Origin: Gracilaria vermiculophylla
Taxonomy: Eukaryota > Rhodophyta > Florideophyceae > Gracilariales > Gracilariaceae
NCBI GenBank assembly: GCA_019155205.2
Contig: JAHNZQ020000004.1
Coordinates: 3,631,495 to 3,695,494, forward strand
Direction: 5' to 3'
Length of the DNA stretch: 64,000 nucleotides
The notes beneath the pieces were generated by a model that was given only the letters and a program-made list of their open reading frames with translations, was not told where the DNA came from and searched no databases. How positions within the stretch are numbered: position 1 is the first letter of the stretch; every line of letters starts with the position of its first letter. Of the stretch, positions 43,251 to 54,112 are shown one piece after another. A program made the translations under genes and the position numbers.

Positions 43251-43806
43251 CTCCAGGTAAAACGCGCGTTCTCCAAGTACGGGTGAAAAAGCAACACCGC
43301 CTATACCATGGCGAGACATTCGCGCTTTGAGGTGGAATAATTCCACTACGTCAATGAAAGGCTGCGACTCCAGTATCCTACAGGTTGCAGTACACGTTCA
43401 GATGGTTATTGTAGGACGCCAACCCAACCTGTTATATACAGGCTACTGTGTCCAGTTCCATTTGGCCGGTCAGATTTGGGAAAACCAAGATCGGTGGCTT
43501 TATTAGTCTGCTCCTCAAAGTGGTCAAGGCTCCGAGTTCTTCGTCTATTAGGGGGTTCAATTGAGTCGGTTTGTCTTTCTTTAAGAGGCTATATAACGGA
43601 GCTGCAATACGGGATAAATTCGGTTCAAACCTCGGCAAGACATTACGTAACCCCAGAAAGGATAGGAGCTCCGTCTGGTTTGGGGGAGGGTGAAATTCCT
43701 TGATGGCGTATTGGGTCTTCGTGGAAACCTGTAGGTGGCCTGGGAGCACAACATGCCCCAGGTAATCCACCGAGGACTTGAAAAAGATACATGTATCCAG
43801 CTTCAA
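43250..43806 (-). pseudogene. Gypsy-2 RT thumb / RNase H start
   Basis: KLDTCIFFKSSVDYLGHVVL, then NQTELLSFLGLRNVLPRFEP and PLYSLLKKDKPTQLNPL form the gypsy RT thumb-connection region. It continues the RT fragment at 45025-45477 once the inserted LTR element (43821-44928) is discounted. Confidence 0.85.
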
Positions 43807-43820
43807 GGTGGGTCCGGCAT

Positions 43821-44227
43821 TGTAGTACAGTGGCTCCTACGGAAATATGGTGGTTTGGACTTAAGGCATAATATTCCTAAGGAGGGTTCGTAGTTTATTA
43901 GCTGGGCCACGTGGTGTATAATATTGCCCGCGTGCGCTACAGTATGCTTAAGGTACGGTAGAATTTATTATTTATTTTAGATATTTTATGCAGGTAATTA
44001 GACAGTAGTGCGACCTGCCGAGGCGGGCTCCCGGCTAGATATTTAAGCTGCCGGTTGAGCTCCACCTCTGGGGAAGTAAAGACAAGCACCCTTGAGTCTC
44101 CTTCTACATTTTCCGGTTGGAGTCTCTTGTCTACTCTCTCAGGTTTCTAAGCCGCCGATCCCCAGGTCGCATCATAGCAGCGCCTGTAGGAGCATTGTCC
44201 GCCCAGTGAACCTCCCCTCCGCTTGGT
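43821..44227 (+). repeat. 5' LTR-A of the inserted element, cut by gap
   Basis: The first 407 bp of the LTR, starting TGTAGTACAGTGG, nearly identical to 44375 onward. The remaining ~147 bp are within the gap. Confidence 0.9.
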
Positions 44228-44327
44228 NNNNNNNNNNNNNNNNNNNNNNNNNNNNNNNNNNNNNNNNNNNNNNNNNNNNNNNNNNNNNNNNNNNNNNNNN
44301 NNNNNNNNNNNNNNNNNNNNNNNNNNN
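44228..44327. other. assembly gap (100 N)
   Basis: Placed exactly between the two LTRs of one retrotransposon. A round 100 usually means unknown size. Confidence 0.95.
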
Positions 44328-44374
44328 GCCGAGGATGCACCTCGATGACGTGGTGCAATTCAGGAAAGGGGGTA
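44328..44374 (+). other. 3' end of LTR-A pol with polypurine tract
   Basis: The last 47 bp before the LTR read MHLDDVVQFRKGG in one frame, the end of a chromovirus pol running into the polypurine tract. The same sequence with small changes occurs at 51091-51131. Confidence 0.7.
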
Positions 44375-44928
44375 TGTAGTACAGTGGCTCCTACGGAAAT
44401 ATGGTGGTTTGGCCTTAAGGCATAATATTCCTAAGGAGGGTTCGTAGTTTATTAGCTGGGCCACGTGGTGCATAATATTGCCCGCGTGCGCTACAGTATC
44501 CTTTAGGTACGGTAGAATTTATTACGTATTTTAGATATTTTATGCAGGTAAGTAGCACAGTAGTGCGACCTGCCGAGGCGGGCTCCCGGCTAGATATTTA
44601 AGCTGCCGGTTGAGCTCCACCTCTGGGAAAGTAAAGACAAGCACCCTTGAATCTTCTTCTACATTTTCCGGTTGGAGTCTCTTGTTTATTCACGCAGGTT
44701 TCTAAGCCGCCGATCCCCAGGTCGCGTCATAGCAGCGCCTGTAGGAGCATTGTCCGCCCAGTTAACCTCCCCCTCCGCTTGGTGTTTGCGGATCCCTTTC
44801 AGAATTCCCCCGGCTCGCGACAGCGGATACCGGAGACCACCTTTAGGAATACGCGCCTTTGGAGTCACTAAAAACTCCTAACGGACGTTGCGCTTTACTA
44901 CCTCGACAGGAGGGCTGACAGTACCACA
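44375..44928 (+). repeat. 3' LTR-A, complete (554 bp)
   Basis: Runs from TGTAGTACAGTGG to CAGTACCACA and serves as the reference copy for the family here. Confidence 0.92.
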
Positions 44929-45024
44929 GGCATCTTTTAGGAGTTGGAGCACGTTCTTAAAATGCATTAAGTGATCTTCCAAGCTCCGGGAATGTAGAAT
45001 GACATCTTCATTATACACCAGGGC

Positions 45025-45477
45025 CTAATGAACCTTTATCTTCGACATGATTATGTCCACCGCTCGTTCGAACGTTGCGGGTGCATTCTTCAATCCAAAA
45101 GGCATAATTAGGAGTCTCAAAATTCCAAAGTTGGAAGTGAACGCTGTCTTAATCTTTTCGCAGTCATAAAATATATTTTTCAAGTATCTACTATTGGCAT
45201 CCAGCGTAGAGAAAACCGATGCATCACCTAAGGAATCAATCCAATCATCCATACGGGATATGGGGTACGAATCGCATACCGTCACCTCGTTGAGTTGTTT
45301 ATGAACAAAACAGAACCTCAAGGGGCCATCTTTCCTCTTCACGAACACCACTGGGGAGGTTTGTTTGGAACTGGAGGCCTCAATGTCGCTCTTTTCCAGC
45401 ATCCAGTGGACCTCATCGCGTTCAAAATCACGCACATGAATCACGGACCTCCTTGGGAGTTGGTGTACCGGTTTCAC
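45025..45477 (-). pseudogene. Gypsy-2 RT, N-terminal part
   Basis: QTSPVVFVKRKDGPLRFCF, PISRMDDWIDSLGDASVF, the first catalytic Asp in STLDANSRY, then GILRLLIMPFGLKNAPATF. Just past the stop the catalytic box reads YNED instead of YxDD, so the polymerase site is destroyed independently of the insertion. Confidence 0.88.
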
Positions 45478-45760
45478 ATCTAATGTGAGCTAGATGCGGT
45501 GCCTGGCCAGGCTAATGTGCTTTAGGTGACCAGAACACATATACGCAAAGGCGAATAGCATCTTCACTATCCTATGGCGATATGCATTGAAGCCCTCCCT
45601 AATTCGGAGCTTCTCCTGCCAAGGGCAGGCTTCTCTTTCTCTAGAGTCTTCGATACCGCTTCGTTTTCTATGGTGCTCATTGCATCGTGTTTACCACGGT
45701 ACTTTATATAAGGGAAATGCGCAGTCCTCCAAGGACTCGTAGTGGCAATCGCAGGACAGA

Positions 45761-46471
45761 TCATTTTTTAAGTGGCAAAGGTGATCCCTTCGGATCAGGA
45801 AGAACGATCCGGAAAGGAATTGTTGGCACTATACCCATAAAACCGTTGGCCATCACGGAATGCTGCTTAGTTGTTAGATGTGGAATCCCCAGTAGGAATG
45901 AGAGGCCGGATGCAGAGGTTGCAACCCAAACTTCGGCCTCACTCTTCGCAGATATTTTGATACTTTTCACCATCCGGAGCTTATTCGACTGCGTCTCTAT
46001 TGGAAGATTACCCACTTAACCCTCATAGGCGTCCGGTCCTGAGTATGTGGACACGATACTTACAGGAGCGGCGTCGTGAAACGACATCTCCCGCAATCGT
46101 AGTGGTATTGCACGTACATACTGATCCACAAAGATAGTGCCCAATATGCATTGTGCTTCGAAGTTTGTCGCAACGAAGAATCTCACCTTCACCTGTAAGA
46201 TCCTGAACCAGAGATACAAGGGTAGGGCTCGGAGGAGGTTAAATGCACGACACGACGCGTCTCGCACCGTATGGAGCTTGCCAGTTCTCAAGGAGACGAG
46301 GGCAGACCACAGGAGCACGTTAGTGTGCACCAGGTTGGGGCCAGCGCCGGTGCGCAGGATAGCGCGCACAGTTCTGGAGGCGAGTCGAGAACATCCAATA
46401 AAGACAAACCCCTTATAATGCTCACGGCGGAGCGCGCAGTAATAGTCCTTAAACGTGTCGAACTTGTCCAA
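45761..46471 (-). pseudogene. Gypsy-2 aspartic protease region
   Basis: In 46471-46016 the motif reads ILRTGAGPNLVH; the catalytic Asp of DTGAGPN is changed to Arg. CILGTIFVDQYVRAIPLRLR corresponds to VILGCEFCDRFVEAI in Gypsy-1. The next open piece (46015-45761) is in the region that links protease to RT. Confidence 0.75.
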
Positions 46472-46499
46472 ATAGATTTGGGTGTCCGCAAATTTTGTG

Positions 46500-49036
46500 T
46501 CAACCGTGCAGATGGGTTCTCCCCTGTTCCTCGAGGCGATGTCCGTTGGGTCAAGGCTCGAAGAGAAGGAGCCACGAGAAGCCTTTACACGGGACTCTGA
46601 GGGTCTCCCTGGTTGGGGTGGGTTTGAGTTCTATCGGGGGACGGCTGATGCGGTTGCGCATCGGGTTGCGCCGTAATCTCCTGGAATGCAACGAGTTTGG
46701 GTACTGGTACGTGCACTGGTGGCGCTTGTGCAAGTAGGACAGGCTGAACTCCAACTGAAACGCGCTAAAGGTAGATTATTTGAGGGGAGCGCATATCGTT
46801 ATACGTGGGTTGATAACTTTCACTCTCCGTTGAAGTTTCCTTCAGGTTATGGAAATTCTACTCTCGTTCTTGTAGGATGGCGATTCTCATTCCCAAGATG
46901 AGAGTAGTACAGTGCTCTGGCTATTGGTACAAGCTAGTTCTGCAGGGCGGTAGGTATCCCCGAGGGTTTGCGAATCGAACAATTCCGTAGGATTTCGTTG
47001 AAGCGTACAAGGTAAAGGAAGAGGGTGTCCTCGCCCAAGGTGGTGCTCACTGGGATGAGTCATATGTGAGAGCAAGGGCTTCTTGCTCTCCATCGATCTT
47101 GAGCTCGTCAACCTTCCCTTAGGTACAGGATTCCGATGTCGGGGCGGATGCCGGACGGTTCTTTAAGGCCGTTGGGTTGTCCAAAAGTGAAGCGTGGCTG
47201 CGGCGAGTGGCACAATGGTTATTATCCTATGACTTCGCGAAACATATTAGCTCTGTATAAGTGCTCTTCGGGTGCGTCGTCAATTGATTACGCACCATGG
47301 CGTGGATCGAGGTAATACGTCCCTTGGACAAACCAAGACTTCAGCCGCTGTTTGAAGTATACGTTCCCGCACTTTATGGCCTTCGTCCGTATCATCTGTG
47401 AGAACTCCATTTTGGGCATTTCTGTACTTTGCCCATATGAGATGAACTCAGCGTGAGCATCGGCTATCAACTCATCCATTGCGTTCTTTTTGAGGATGAA
47501 ATTCCCCACGTCGGATTACGTCGTTGGAATTTCTGTCCCAAGATTATCCGCAATGGTGCTCTACCCCATGGGGCATGGCTGCCCCAGCAAGTGCGCGTGA
47601 ACTAAGAGGTGGAACTAAAAGCCGCAGACGGCGGCACCTTCATGGACACCATTGGTGTTACTCTCTGAACGAAAGCATGTGAGAAAATTCAACGCCAAGA
47701 TGAGGTACTCACCTGAGAAGGAGTGCTTCTTCATCTCGATGTCCATGCGGCGCTGGATATTCGCAAATCGTCCAGCGACCGACGTGTCGTAAAGAGTGGA
47801 GTGATATTTCAACAGGTAGATGTCGTAATCTACCACTTCGGCGAAGAGGTCATTAAGCGGGACGACCTTCCTGACACTTCTGCTTTTCCTTGGGAGGTAT
47901 ATTGTCCTCCGAACTGGGGCTGTCCAGGGATTCACAGTCTGAGCTTTTCTGCGAATCGATGTCTCACTTTCTGCTTCTCTCCCGCCGTTTCATTCGGCGT
48001 CTCTTCTTTAGGTTGTCTGGGTGCCTGACGATACCCCCGCTATCGCTATTCACTCAAGGAGTATCCTGTCCTTCTCTCCTCTGGTGAAGTATTTCGCGAC
48101 CAGAATTCTGTCCTTCACCTTTAGTAAAGTACTTTGCAACCAGTGTCCTGACCTTCTTCGTGAGGCGAAAGATCCAGACGGGGTATACCAATATTGCAAA
48201 GGCATTACCGTTTCCCTACAACAGTATCCTTTCCTCCTCTGGCGTAGGGTGTGGCAGTATCCTGCTCTTCTCTACCTGGGGTCACTTCAGGTGTTGGTAG
48301 AGGAATCTTCTCCGGTACAGAAGAATGATTTGGGAACTCCTTTGAGGGGAGCAGTTGCGTGGTTTGGTAGTCAACCTTCGCACGAATAATATCTATGATC
48401 ACCTCTATGAAGAAGTCCGTATCCGGTAAGGCACGCACGTCACGGGGAGCACTCTTCTTTACGATTTCCTTCAGTAGTATGTGGTAGCGCGCCCCGAAGT
48501 CTGCCTCAACACCTGAAAGAATTCTATTCACACCCTAATGTGAGAGCCAATCCGAAAGATGCGGGGCTAGGGAGTACAAGACGGAGCTAGCCTCTCGGCG
48601 TTTTATTCCTTGCCGCTCCTCAGGTGGTGCCTGCGATACCGTATGCGGTTACGCAACCTTCACGTCAGCGTTCTTCAGAGGTCCGGCAAGGATTTTTGCT
48701 TGCCTCCGATCATGCGCTTTCCTAAGGCGATTCCTGAAACGCTCCAAAGAGTAGCCAGGGTCCTCCAGTCTGACGGCCATCTCATGAAGTGCGCTGCGCG
48801 TGCTGCGCCTACCAACGAAGTCGGTGTTTTAAGGGCCCTGTAAGGGGGTTTCCATTGAGGGGTCCGACAGTAGCATATAGGAGTAGGTCGGCGGTGATTT
48901 CCTACCCCTTATGAATCACCTTAAGAAAGAATTCCACTGATGGGTTTCAATCGATGGAATCTAGAAACACTATTCTGTCGCGACTCCTGTGATTCCTTAA
49001 GGGGTCTTGCCTTTTAAGTCAAAACACTAGTTCTCG
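46500..49036 (-). pseudogene. probable Gypsy-2 gag and leader
   Basis: Short minus-strand frames (48531-48205, 47935-47615, 47509-47288) lie where gag should be. Content is charged and helical but no zinc knuckle or capsid motif can be pointed to; assignment rests on position. Imperfect repeats with AGTATCCT and CCTCTGG occur at 48050-48290. Confidence 0.45.
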
Positions 49037-49691
49037 TGTCGTCATTTCTTCTTTCGAGGTGATTGCGAACATTATCCATCAGGGGCTTGGGTTTCTTCGA
49101 AAGGCACGAGAAACCAAAAAATTGGAATCGAAACAGAATTTTCGAAATCTTTTAATTCAGTTGTAAGTTTGCTACATACAAATTTAAAATGACAAAAAAT
49201 CTACCGAGTTCCTAAATGTGGACTTCGGTAATCACGGTCACGAGCCGGGGGTTTTCTGAAATGGGGTCCGCAAGCACCACGCAGAGAAGGGGGTTCACCG
49301 GGCTGGCAATTCTCCTACACGCACTGCTATGAGATATCCGGCATATTGGAGGCTTAGAAACCTGAAGGTGTTGTACAAGAGTTTCCATCCGGAAAAAGTA
49401 AATGAAGACTCGAGGGTGCTTGTATTCCTTCCCCCGGAGAGGAAGCTCAACCGATAGATTAAGTATACGGCCGAGAGCCTCCCTAAATAGGTGTCACTAC
49501 TGCGTAATAGTCTAGTTACTAATATTAATTAACGAAAATAAATCTAAACTCTACAATTTCCTATGAGTACTGTAGCACACGTGTTCCGAAACATTCACGA
49601 TGCGGCTCAGTTAATAAAATATGAACACTCCTTCGGAATAACCCGTTGTTTAACCACAAGACAATATCACCTAAGGATCGACTGTACTACA
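49037..49691 (-). repeat. LTR-A copy 4, reverse orientation, with ~100-bp insertion
   Basis: The right end is ACTGTACTACA (the LTR start reversed). It runs through the reverse of the conserved blocks to a degraded end near 49040. About 95 AT-rich bp at 49105-49200 do not belong to the LTR. Position and orientation fit the 5' LTR of Gypsy-2. Confidence 0.75.
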
Positions 49692-51136
49692 CGAATCGTG
49701 ATGGGCGTCACGACACAGAGGTGCAGGGAGACCCAATGGTCTCTCCAGGAGTCGTTCACCTAGAGGTACTCCTTTGGACGTTGCCTGGAAGGCATGTCGT
49801 GGAACTCCGTGTTGTGCCAACCATAGAAGTTACCGAACGCGTTCTACGCTCGGGTCTCATCTACAAGGTGCGTCCCCGATCGGTTGCAGTTGAGCCAATG
49901 GAGGCCATCGTGTGGGGAATCGAATGACAACACCACATGGGCACAGCGTCCATTAACAATGATTCCGGGCCGCCCTGCTCGCTGTTGAGCGCTTTCCCTG
50001 TGGAGAAGTGGTAGGAGTCGGGAGTGAATCTCATACGCTTCGGCACACCTGAGGTAAGGAGTGTCACAATGTCTCTCCGTGGTCGGAGAACTCTCACTGT
50101 GCACCGGAGTGTGGAGCCATGGAACACGGAAGTTCACCATAGGGTTCCGCTCCTTGTCGTACCAATCGGCGTTCGGTACGGAGCAGACTCGCATTGCCTG
50201 AAGGTACGATCCAAACGCGTGAATTTAATCCTCCATGGAACAGTAGAGAATGACGCGCTTGTCATTGAAGAGCAAAAAGACCCGTGTAGCACGATGCTTG
50301 AAGTGCTCCGGTGCACGAAGCTGCGCACCGGTGGAGGTGTGATACATCTCTCGATCGGACGGCGAAGTAGGAGCCTAGCCCAGAGCAGTCATCTTGAAGG
50401 TGTACGTAGTTGGAAGGACGGAGACCGAGTGTGTGGTAGCACCAGAGAAGACTGACGAGACACCACTAGGGCCGAGGGCTACCGATATAAATCCTTCAGG
50501 AAAGGAAGCTGTGTCACGACGCAATTGAGAAATACAAGGGGAAGGCGGACAAGGATATACGGGGAAGGAAATGAGTACCATAGCAGGGAGCGGTCTCATA
50601 TCAAATGGCAACCGACGGTAGAGCAGAAGGAAAGAATATAATTCAAGACGTCTCCAATGAAGATGAACGAGCGGACGTGATGACTTAGGCGTTTCTCGAA
50701 AGGAATCCCCGGGAAAATCGAAGCGTCGAGCGCCGTGAAAGAATCAGCTTCACGGCACAATATGCATAGACCAGCGAACAGATCAGACCGGCCCACGCCC
50801 CGGCTGCGAATGGCAGGCCGCCCACGCCGTACGGACAACACCCGAATCGTATGGAAGAGATCAGCGCCAGCAGGCGCTTTAAAGACAGCAGGGTACGCCA
50901 AGAAGGAGCAGATGAGGTTGGGTCAAGAAGAGTGAGAGACCCAAAAACGCGTCAAGTACGCAGACTCGCGGTCGGTCCGCCAAGCAAAAACTGGGGAGTT
51001 CGAATGAATCCCCTGGAAGTGAGGATGTATCGTATCGTGGGAGACCATTACGAAGTCACCACCGTTAGTAACCCTCTACGGGTCCACCTATTTGAAAATG
51101 CGCCTCGGGGACGTGGTGCAATTGAGGAAAGGGGGT
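49692..51136 (+). pseudogene. 3' fragment of a plus-strand LTR-A chromovirus
   Basis: It ends in MRLGDVVQLRKGGL and a polypurine tract (GAGGAAAGGGGG) directly before the LTR at 51137, as in 44328-44374. Upstream in the same frame are chromodomain-like scraps (SWETITKSPPLVTLY). The rest is not readable. Abruptly joined on the left to the reverse LTR at 49691. Confidence 0.6.
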
Positions 51137-51371
51137 CTATAGTGCAGTGGATCGTAAGGTCATATTGTCCGTGAGGAATCGTAGAATTTAGATTTCTTTT
51201 CATTACTTAGGGTACTTAGTTAGAACAGTAGGGAGACATTCAAGGCAAACTCCTGGCACTAAATTTAATCTGCCTGTTGGGTCCCACCTCCGGGGGAGGT
51301 AATCAAGGCCCCTTTGAGTCTTCTACTACTTTTTCCGGTGGAACACTTTTGCCGAACGCTTTCAGGTTTCT
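51137..51371 (+). repeat. LTR-A copy 5, left part
   Basis: Degraded start TATAGTGCAGTGG, then the LTR-A order down to TTTCAGGTTTCT, where the tyrosine-recombinase element begins. It resumes at about 56041. Confidence 0.75.
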
Positions 51372-51570
51372 GTGTAGTGTAGACCGCGGTTAATGCGCAT
51401 GAAGCGCATGTCAGATACATAGCGAGGTCATGTTGCAGGACTCAAGAAACGATGCGTACGTGGCGCACGTGTACGTCGTGTGCCTTGCTTACCCACCGTA
51501 GGGTGCGGCGGCCTATTTATGGTCGCGAGTCATACCGCCGGCGTAGAAGTTGCGGGCATGCCTCTCTCTT
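51372..51570 (+). repeat. left direct terminal repeat of the recombinase element
   Basis: About 199 bp, matching 55468-55669 with scattered changes. Shared anchors: TGTAGACCGCGGTT, ACGATGCGTACGTGGCG, GGCATGCCTCTCTCTT. Confidence 0.88.
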
Positions 51571-51574
51571 TTGA

Positions 51575-52360
51575 GAGTCCCCGGACCATGTCCGGTGGCA
51601 GGCCCATTCATACTTACCAAAAGTTACTCGGTCGCTTGCGTTTTCGAAGACCGCAACAGAATTCACCAACACCGTGGCCAAGAACCCCGTCATAAACTCT
51701 CTCTCCCTTGCCAAGGCACTTCTTGAGAAGTGCAAGGAAGTCTCCGGTGGAAAGACCAAGACCCAAGCCGGGACCTCCGGAGACTGGATGGAGACCTACG
51801 CCCGGATTTTGGAACGCGCAGACCGTGAGCAGCTCTACGGCCTCACATGCTACCCTTTCGAAGCCGGCTCGGCCGCATCTGCCTTTGCCGGAGGCTTCGT
51901 CGACAACGAAGAGTGGACCCTGCACCGCAAGCTCTCTAAGCAGCCGAGCATGTTCTCGGTGGCCGAGCATGAGGCGAAGTACGTCAACGCCGCTGGCTAC
52001 TGGTCTGCCATGCACGACATTGCCTACGCTCTTAAGCAGCAGGCGTTCGACGCCGGAAAGAAGGAAGAAGCCGAGAAGTTCGATGCTTGGGCGTACATCT
52101 TCGTGCGCTACTCCCTGCTGGTGCTTGGACTCCGTGCCGAGTTTTACCGCATGGCGTCGAAGGACCCAATGCACGCGAAGCTTGTCTTGCCGAGGCTCGA
52201 GCGCCGTGGCGAAGTCATGATGGCAGACGACCTGGACGAGGTACTCGCAACCATGGGTTCGCATCTCTCCAGCCAGATGTTCAAGGCGGTGGCCACCCTC
52301 AAGGCAAGCAACGCAACGAAGCGTGCAGGAAAGAAGGGTGGTGCTGCCGATGAGAATTAG
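51575..52360 (+). CDS. ORF1 (gag-like) of the recombinase element
   Basis: A mostly helical, basic-ended frame of up to 262 codons, the first in the element; I do not recognise it by sequence. Landmarks: DWMETYARILERADREQL, FVDNEEWTLHRKL, AEHEAKYVNAAGYWSAMHDI, and a Lys/Ala-rich end (ATKRAGKKGGAADEN). It has no zinc knuckle. By position it is the gag equivalent. No ATG opens the frame: an ATG in good context at 51588 is in another frame and would need a shift, and the first in-frame ATG is at 51788. Its composition is more ordered than the RT downstream, suggesting the frame has been kept. Confidence 0.65.
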   Translation, partial: ESPDHVRWQAHSYLPKVTRSLAFSKTATEFTNTVAKNPVINSLSLAKALLEKCKEVSGGKTKTQAGTSGDWMETYARILERADREQLYGLTCYPFEAGSAASAFAGGFVDNEEWTLHRKLSKQPSMFSVAEHEAKYVNAAGYWSAMHDIAYALKQQAFDAGKKEEAEKFDAWAYIFVRYSLLVLGLRAEFYRMASKDPMHAKLVLPRLERRGEVMMADDLDEVLATMGSHLSSQMFKAVATLKASNATKRAGKKGGAADEN

Positions 52361-52371
52361 TCGCCGGAGCC

Positions 52372-54112
52372 ATGGAGCGTCCTTTATGGCGTGTGGTACA
52401 AACGCACTTCGACGCGTGGCGCCAGGTGGGTGCTTCGGAATCCTTGTGCCGAAGAATCCAGTATGCGATATACAAGCAACCGCACCGGGCCTTCAAGCAG
52501 TGGCAACGGGTAGAGCTGGGGGATATCCTACAGACGAAAGAGGATTTAAAGTTCCCCAAGGAGGACATTAGGAAGGGCCTTGCATCGAGGATCTACTAGG
52601 AGATGAGCCACGATCTCGCTTGGCGAGCTTTGGCGGCGGGGGCCGTCGTCTGGTCGGCCTTTGTCGTCTGGTAGGACAAGGACGGCGAGCTATCGGGGCG
52701 GTTCGTGGTCAACTTGTCGGTTCAATCAGGGCACTGGTCGAAATGTTCCGTTCGTGTGGAAACACTCGCAGAGTTTGCGATGAGCGTTCAGTCCGAAGAC
52801 CACATGTTGTCGTTGGATATCGAGAAGGGCTTCCGTCACCTTCGTCTCCACCCGGTGATACGGGACTGGTTCATCTCCCGGTACGATGGGTGGTACTACC
52901 AGTGCGTGGCCCTGCCGTTTAGAGGGGTTCGCTCCCCGCTCTGGTTTGGTTTACTCGCCTGATGGCCCCGTTCGTCGCCGAGCTGAGGTCGTACGGGTAC
53001 AGGGTCCTTCCGTACATGGACGACTTCCTGCTCATCCCTACTCCTCATAGTGTCAATTCAGGCCTGGCAGACGGCCAGTTGGAAAGGGACCGAGTCGACA
53101 AGTTACTCCGCCGACTCGGCCTCTGGCGGGACCCGGCGAAGGGCGAGTGGAAGGGATCTCCCATCGTCGATCACCTCGGAGTCCGGGTGGACACGACGTC
53201 GATGAGGTTCACAATCCTCCCGTACAAGGTGGACCACGTCCGTCAGTTGGCCAAGGGTCTCCTGAAGTAGGTCTGGAATGGGCAGCGGTGGGTAAGTGTG
53301 AGCAAAGTGCAGACGCTGTGCGGCACAGGCGTCTCGCTGTTCCTCGCGCTGCCCTGCGCGAGGTTTTACACTCGGTACTTGTTTTGGGGCACAGGTGCCG
53401 GGCGAGCCCACGACAGCCGTGGTCGCTGCCGCTTGTATCATCAGTCTATCCGGGACCTAGGGTTATTGGAAGAGGCTGGCTGGTCCGGAGTTGGACGGAC
53501 GGCCGATGGTTCCCACCGCACCACAGGCTGCCATGCACACCGACGCGGTGGATGTCGGGTATGGGGGTAGGTTGAAGGACAGGGACCTGCTGCCTGGGGT
53601 TGCTGGCATGTGGTGCGACCAGGAGGTCTGGAACTCGAAGGACCATGCCGAGTCTATCACCTTTCGGGAGTTAAAGTCCATCCGCAAAATTCTTCAAGGC
53701 ACCATCGGGCAAGAAGTCAAGGACCGTGGACTCTACGAGCTGCTCGTACACGTGGACAATCAGGCGGTTGTGCACATCACTAACAGCTTTGTAACAGCCA
53801 GCCGTCCCCTCATGCGCGAGCTACGCCGGTTGAAGATGTGTCTGTCCAAGCAGGGCGTGCAAATCCGCGCGGAATGGCTACCATAAGCTGTCAACAAGTT
53901 TGCTGACGCTCTATCGCGACGGCTCCCCCGCGGCGACCTGTCGATCCGACGGCAGCTCTGGCTTTCCGTCGCGAATGGGATACGGGCGCCCGTCGAGGCT
54001 TTCAGGTACCGCCCCCTCGGCGAACACCCCGTATTCCTGCGCAAGATGGCGATGGAGGAGTTGGAGCGGCCGTGGGACGACAGCATGGTTTAGCTTCTAT
54101 GTCCTCTGGTGA
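52372..54112 (+). pseudogene. reverse transcriptase and RNase H of the recombinase element
   Basis: RT: SLDIEKGFRHLRLHPVIRDW carries the first Asp, YYQCVALPF leads to the region before the catalytic YMDDFLLIP (52962 frame). RNase H: AMHTDAVDVGYGGRL, ITFRELKSIRKIL, VHVDNQAVVHI, then ADALSR. The end matches the C-terminal RNase H tail of DIRS elements. Catalytic residues are visible, but a TAG at 52597 and frame changes near 52920, 53270 and 53880 break it. Not functional as read. Confidence 0.85.

Larger units (their letters stand above)
43821..44928 (+). mobile_element. LTR-A retrotransposon with interior lost in assembly gap
   Basis: Two LTR-A copies in the same orientation around a 100-N gap, flanked by the 5-bp duplication GGCAT (43816-43820 and 44929-44933). 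A polypurine tract (AGGAAAGGGGG, 44362-44372) directly precedes the 3' LTR. The LTRs are close in sequence, so the insertion is recent. It sits in Gypsy-2 RT. The 100 N are a placeholder for an interior of several kb, or the copy is an assembly collapse. Confidence 0.9.
40286..49036 (-). mobile_element. chromovirus 'Gypsy-2', heavily decayed and interrupted
   Basis: Minus-strand remnants in chromovirus order: gag-like (46.5-48.9 kb), protease (46471-45761), RT (45477-43432), RNase H/linker, integrase (about 42000-40940) and chromodomain (about 40690-40550). It is of the same lineage as Gypsy-1 by motif (the TGAGPN protease motif and ILG...FVDQYVRAI). The 5' LTR is likely 49037-49691. The 3' end is cut by an oppositely oriented LTR fragment. 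A younger LTR-A element sits inside RT. Confidence 0.85.

Noticed and set aside
48050..48290. CRISPR-like short repeats
   Set aside because: Repeats are imperfect, of variable spacing and few in number, inside a retrotransposon of a eukaryote.
49844..50901. Minus-strand frames as a possible second protease
   Set aside because: No DTG motif, and the polypurine tract at 51120 shows the element is on the plus strand.
53103..53441. Minus-strand frames opposite RT/RNase H of the recombinase element
   Set aside because: Shadow frames of the coding strand, no motifs.
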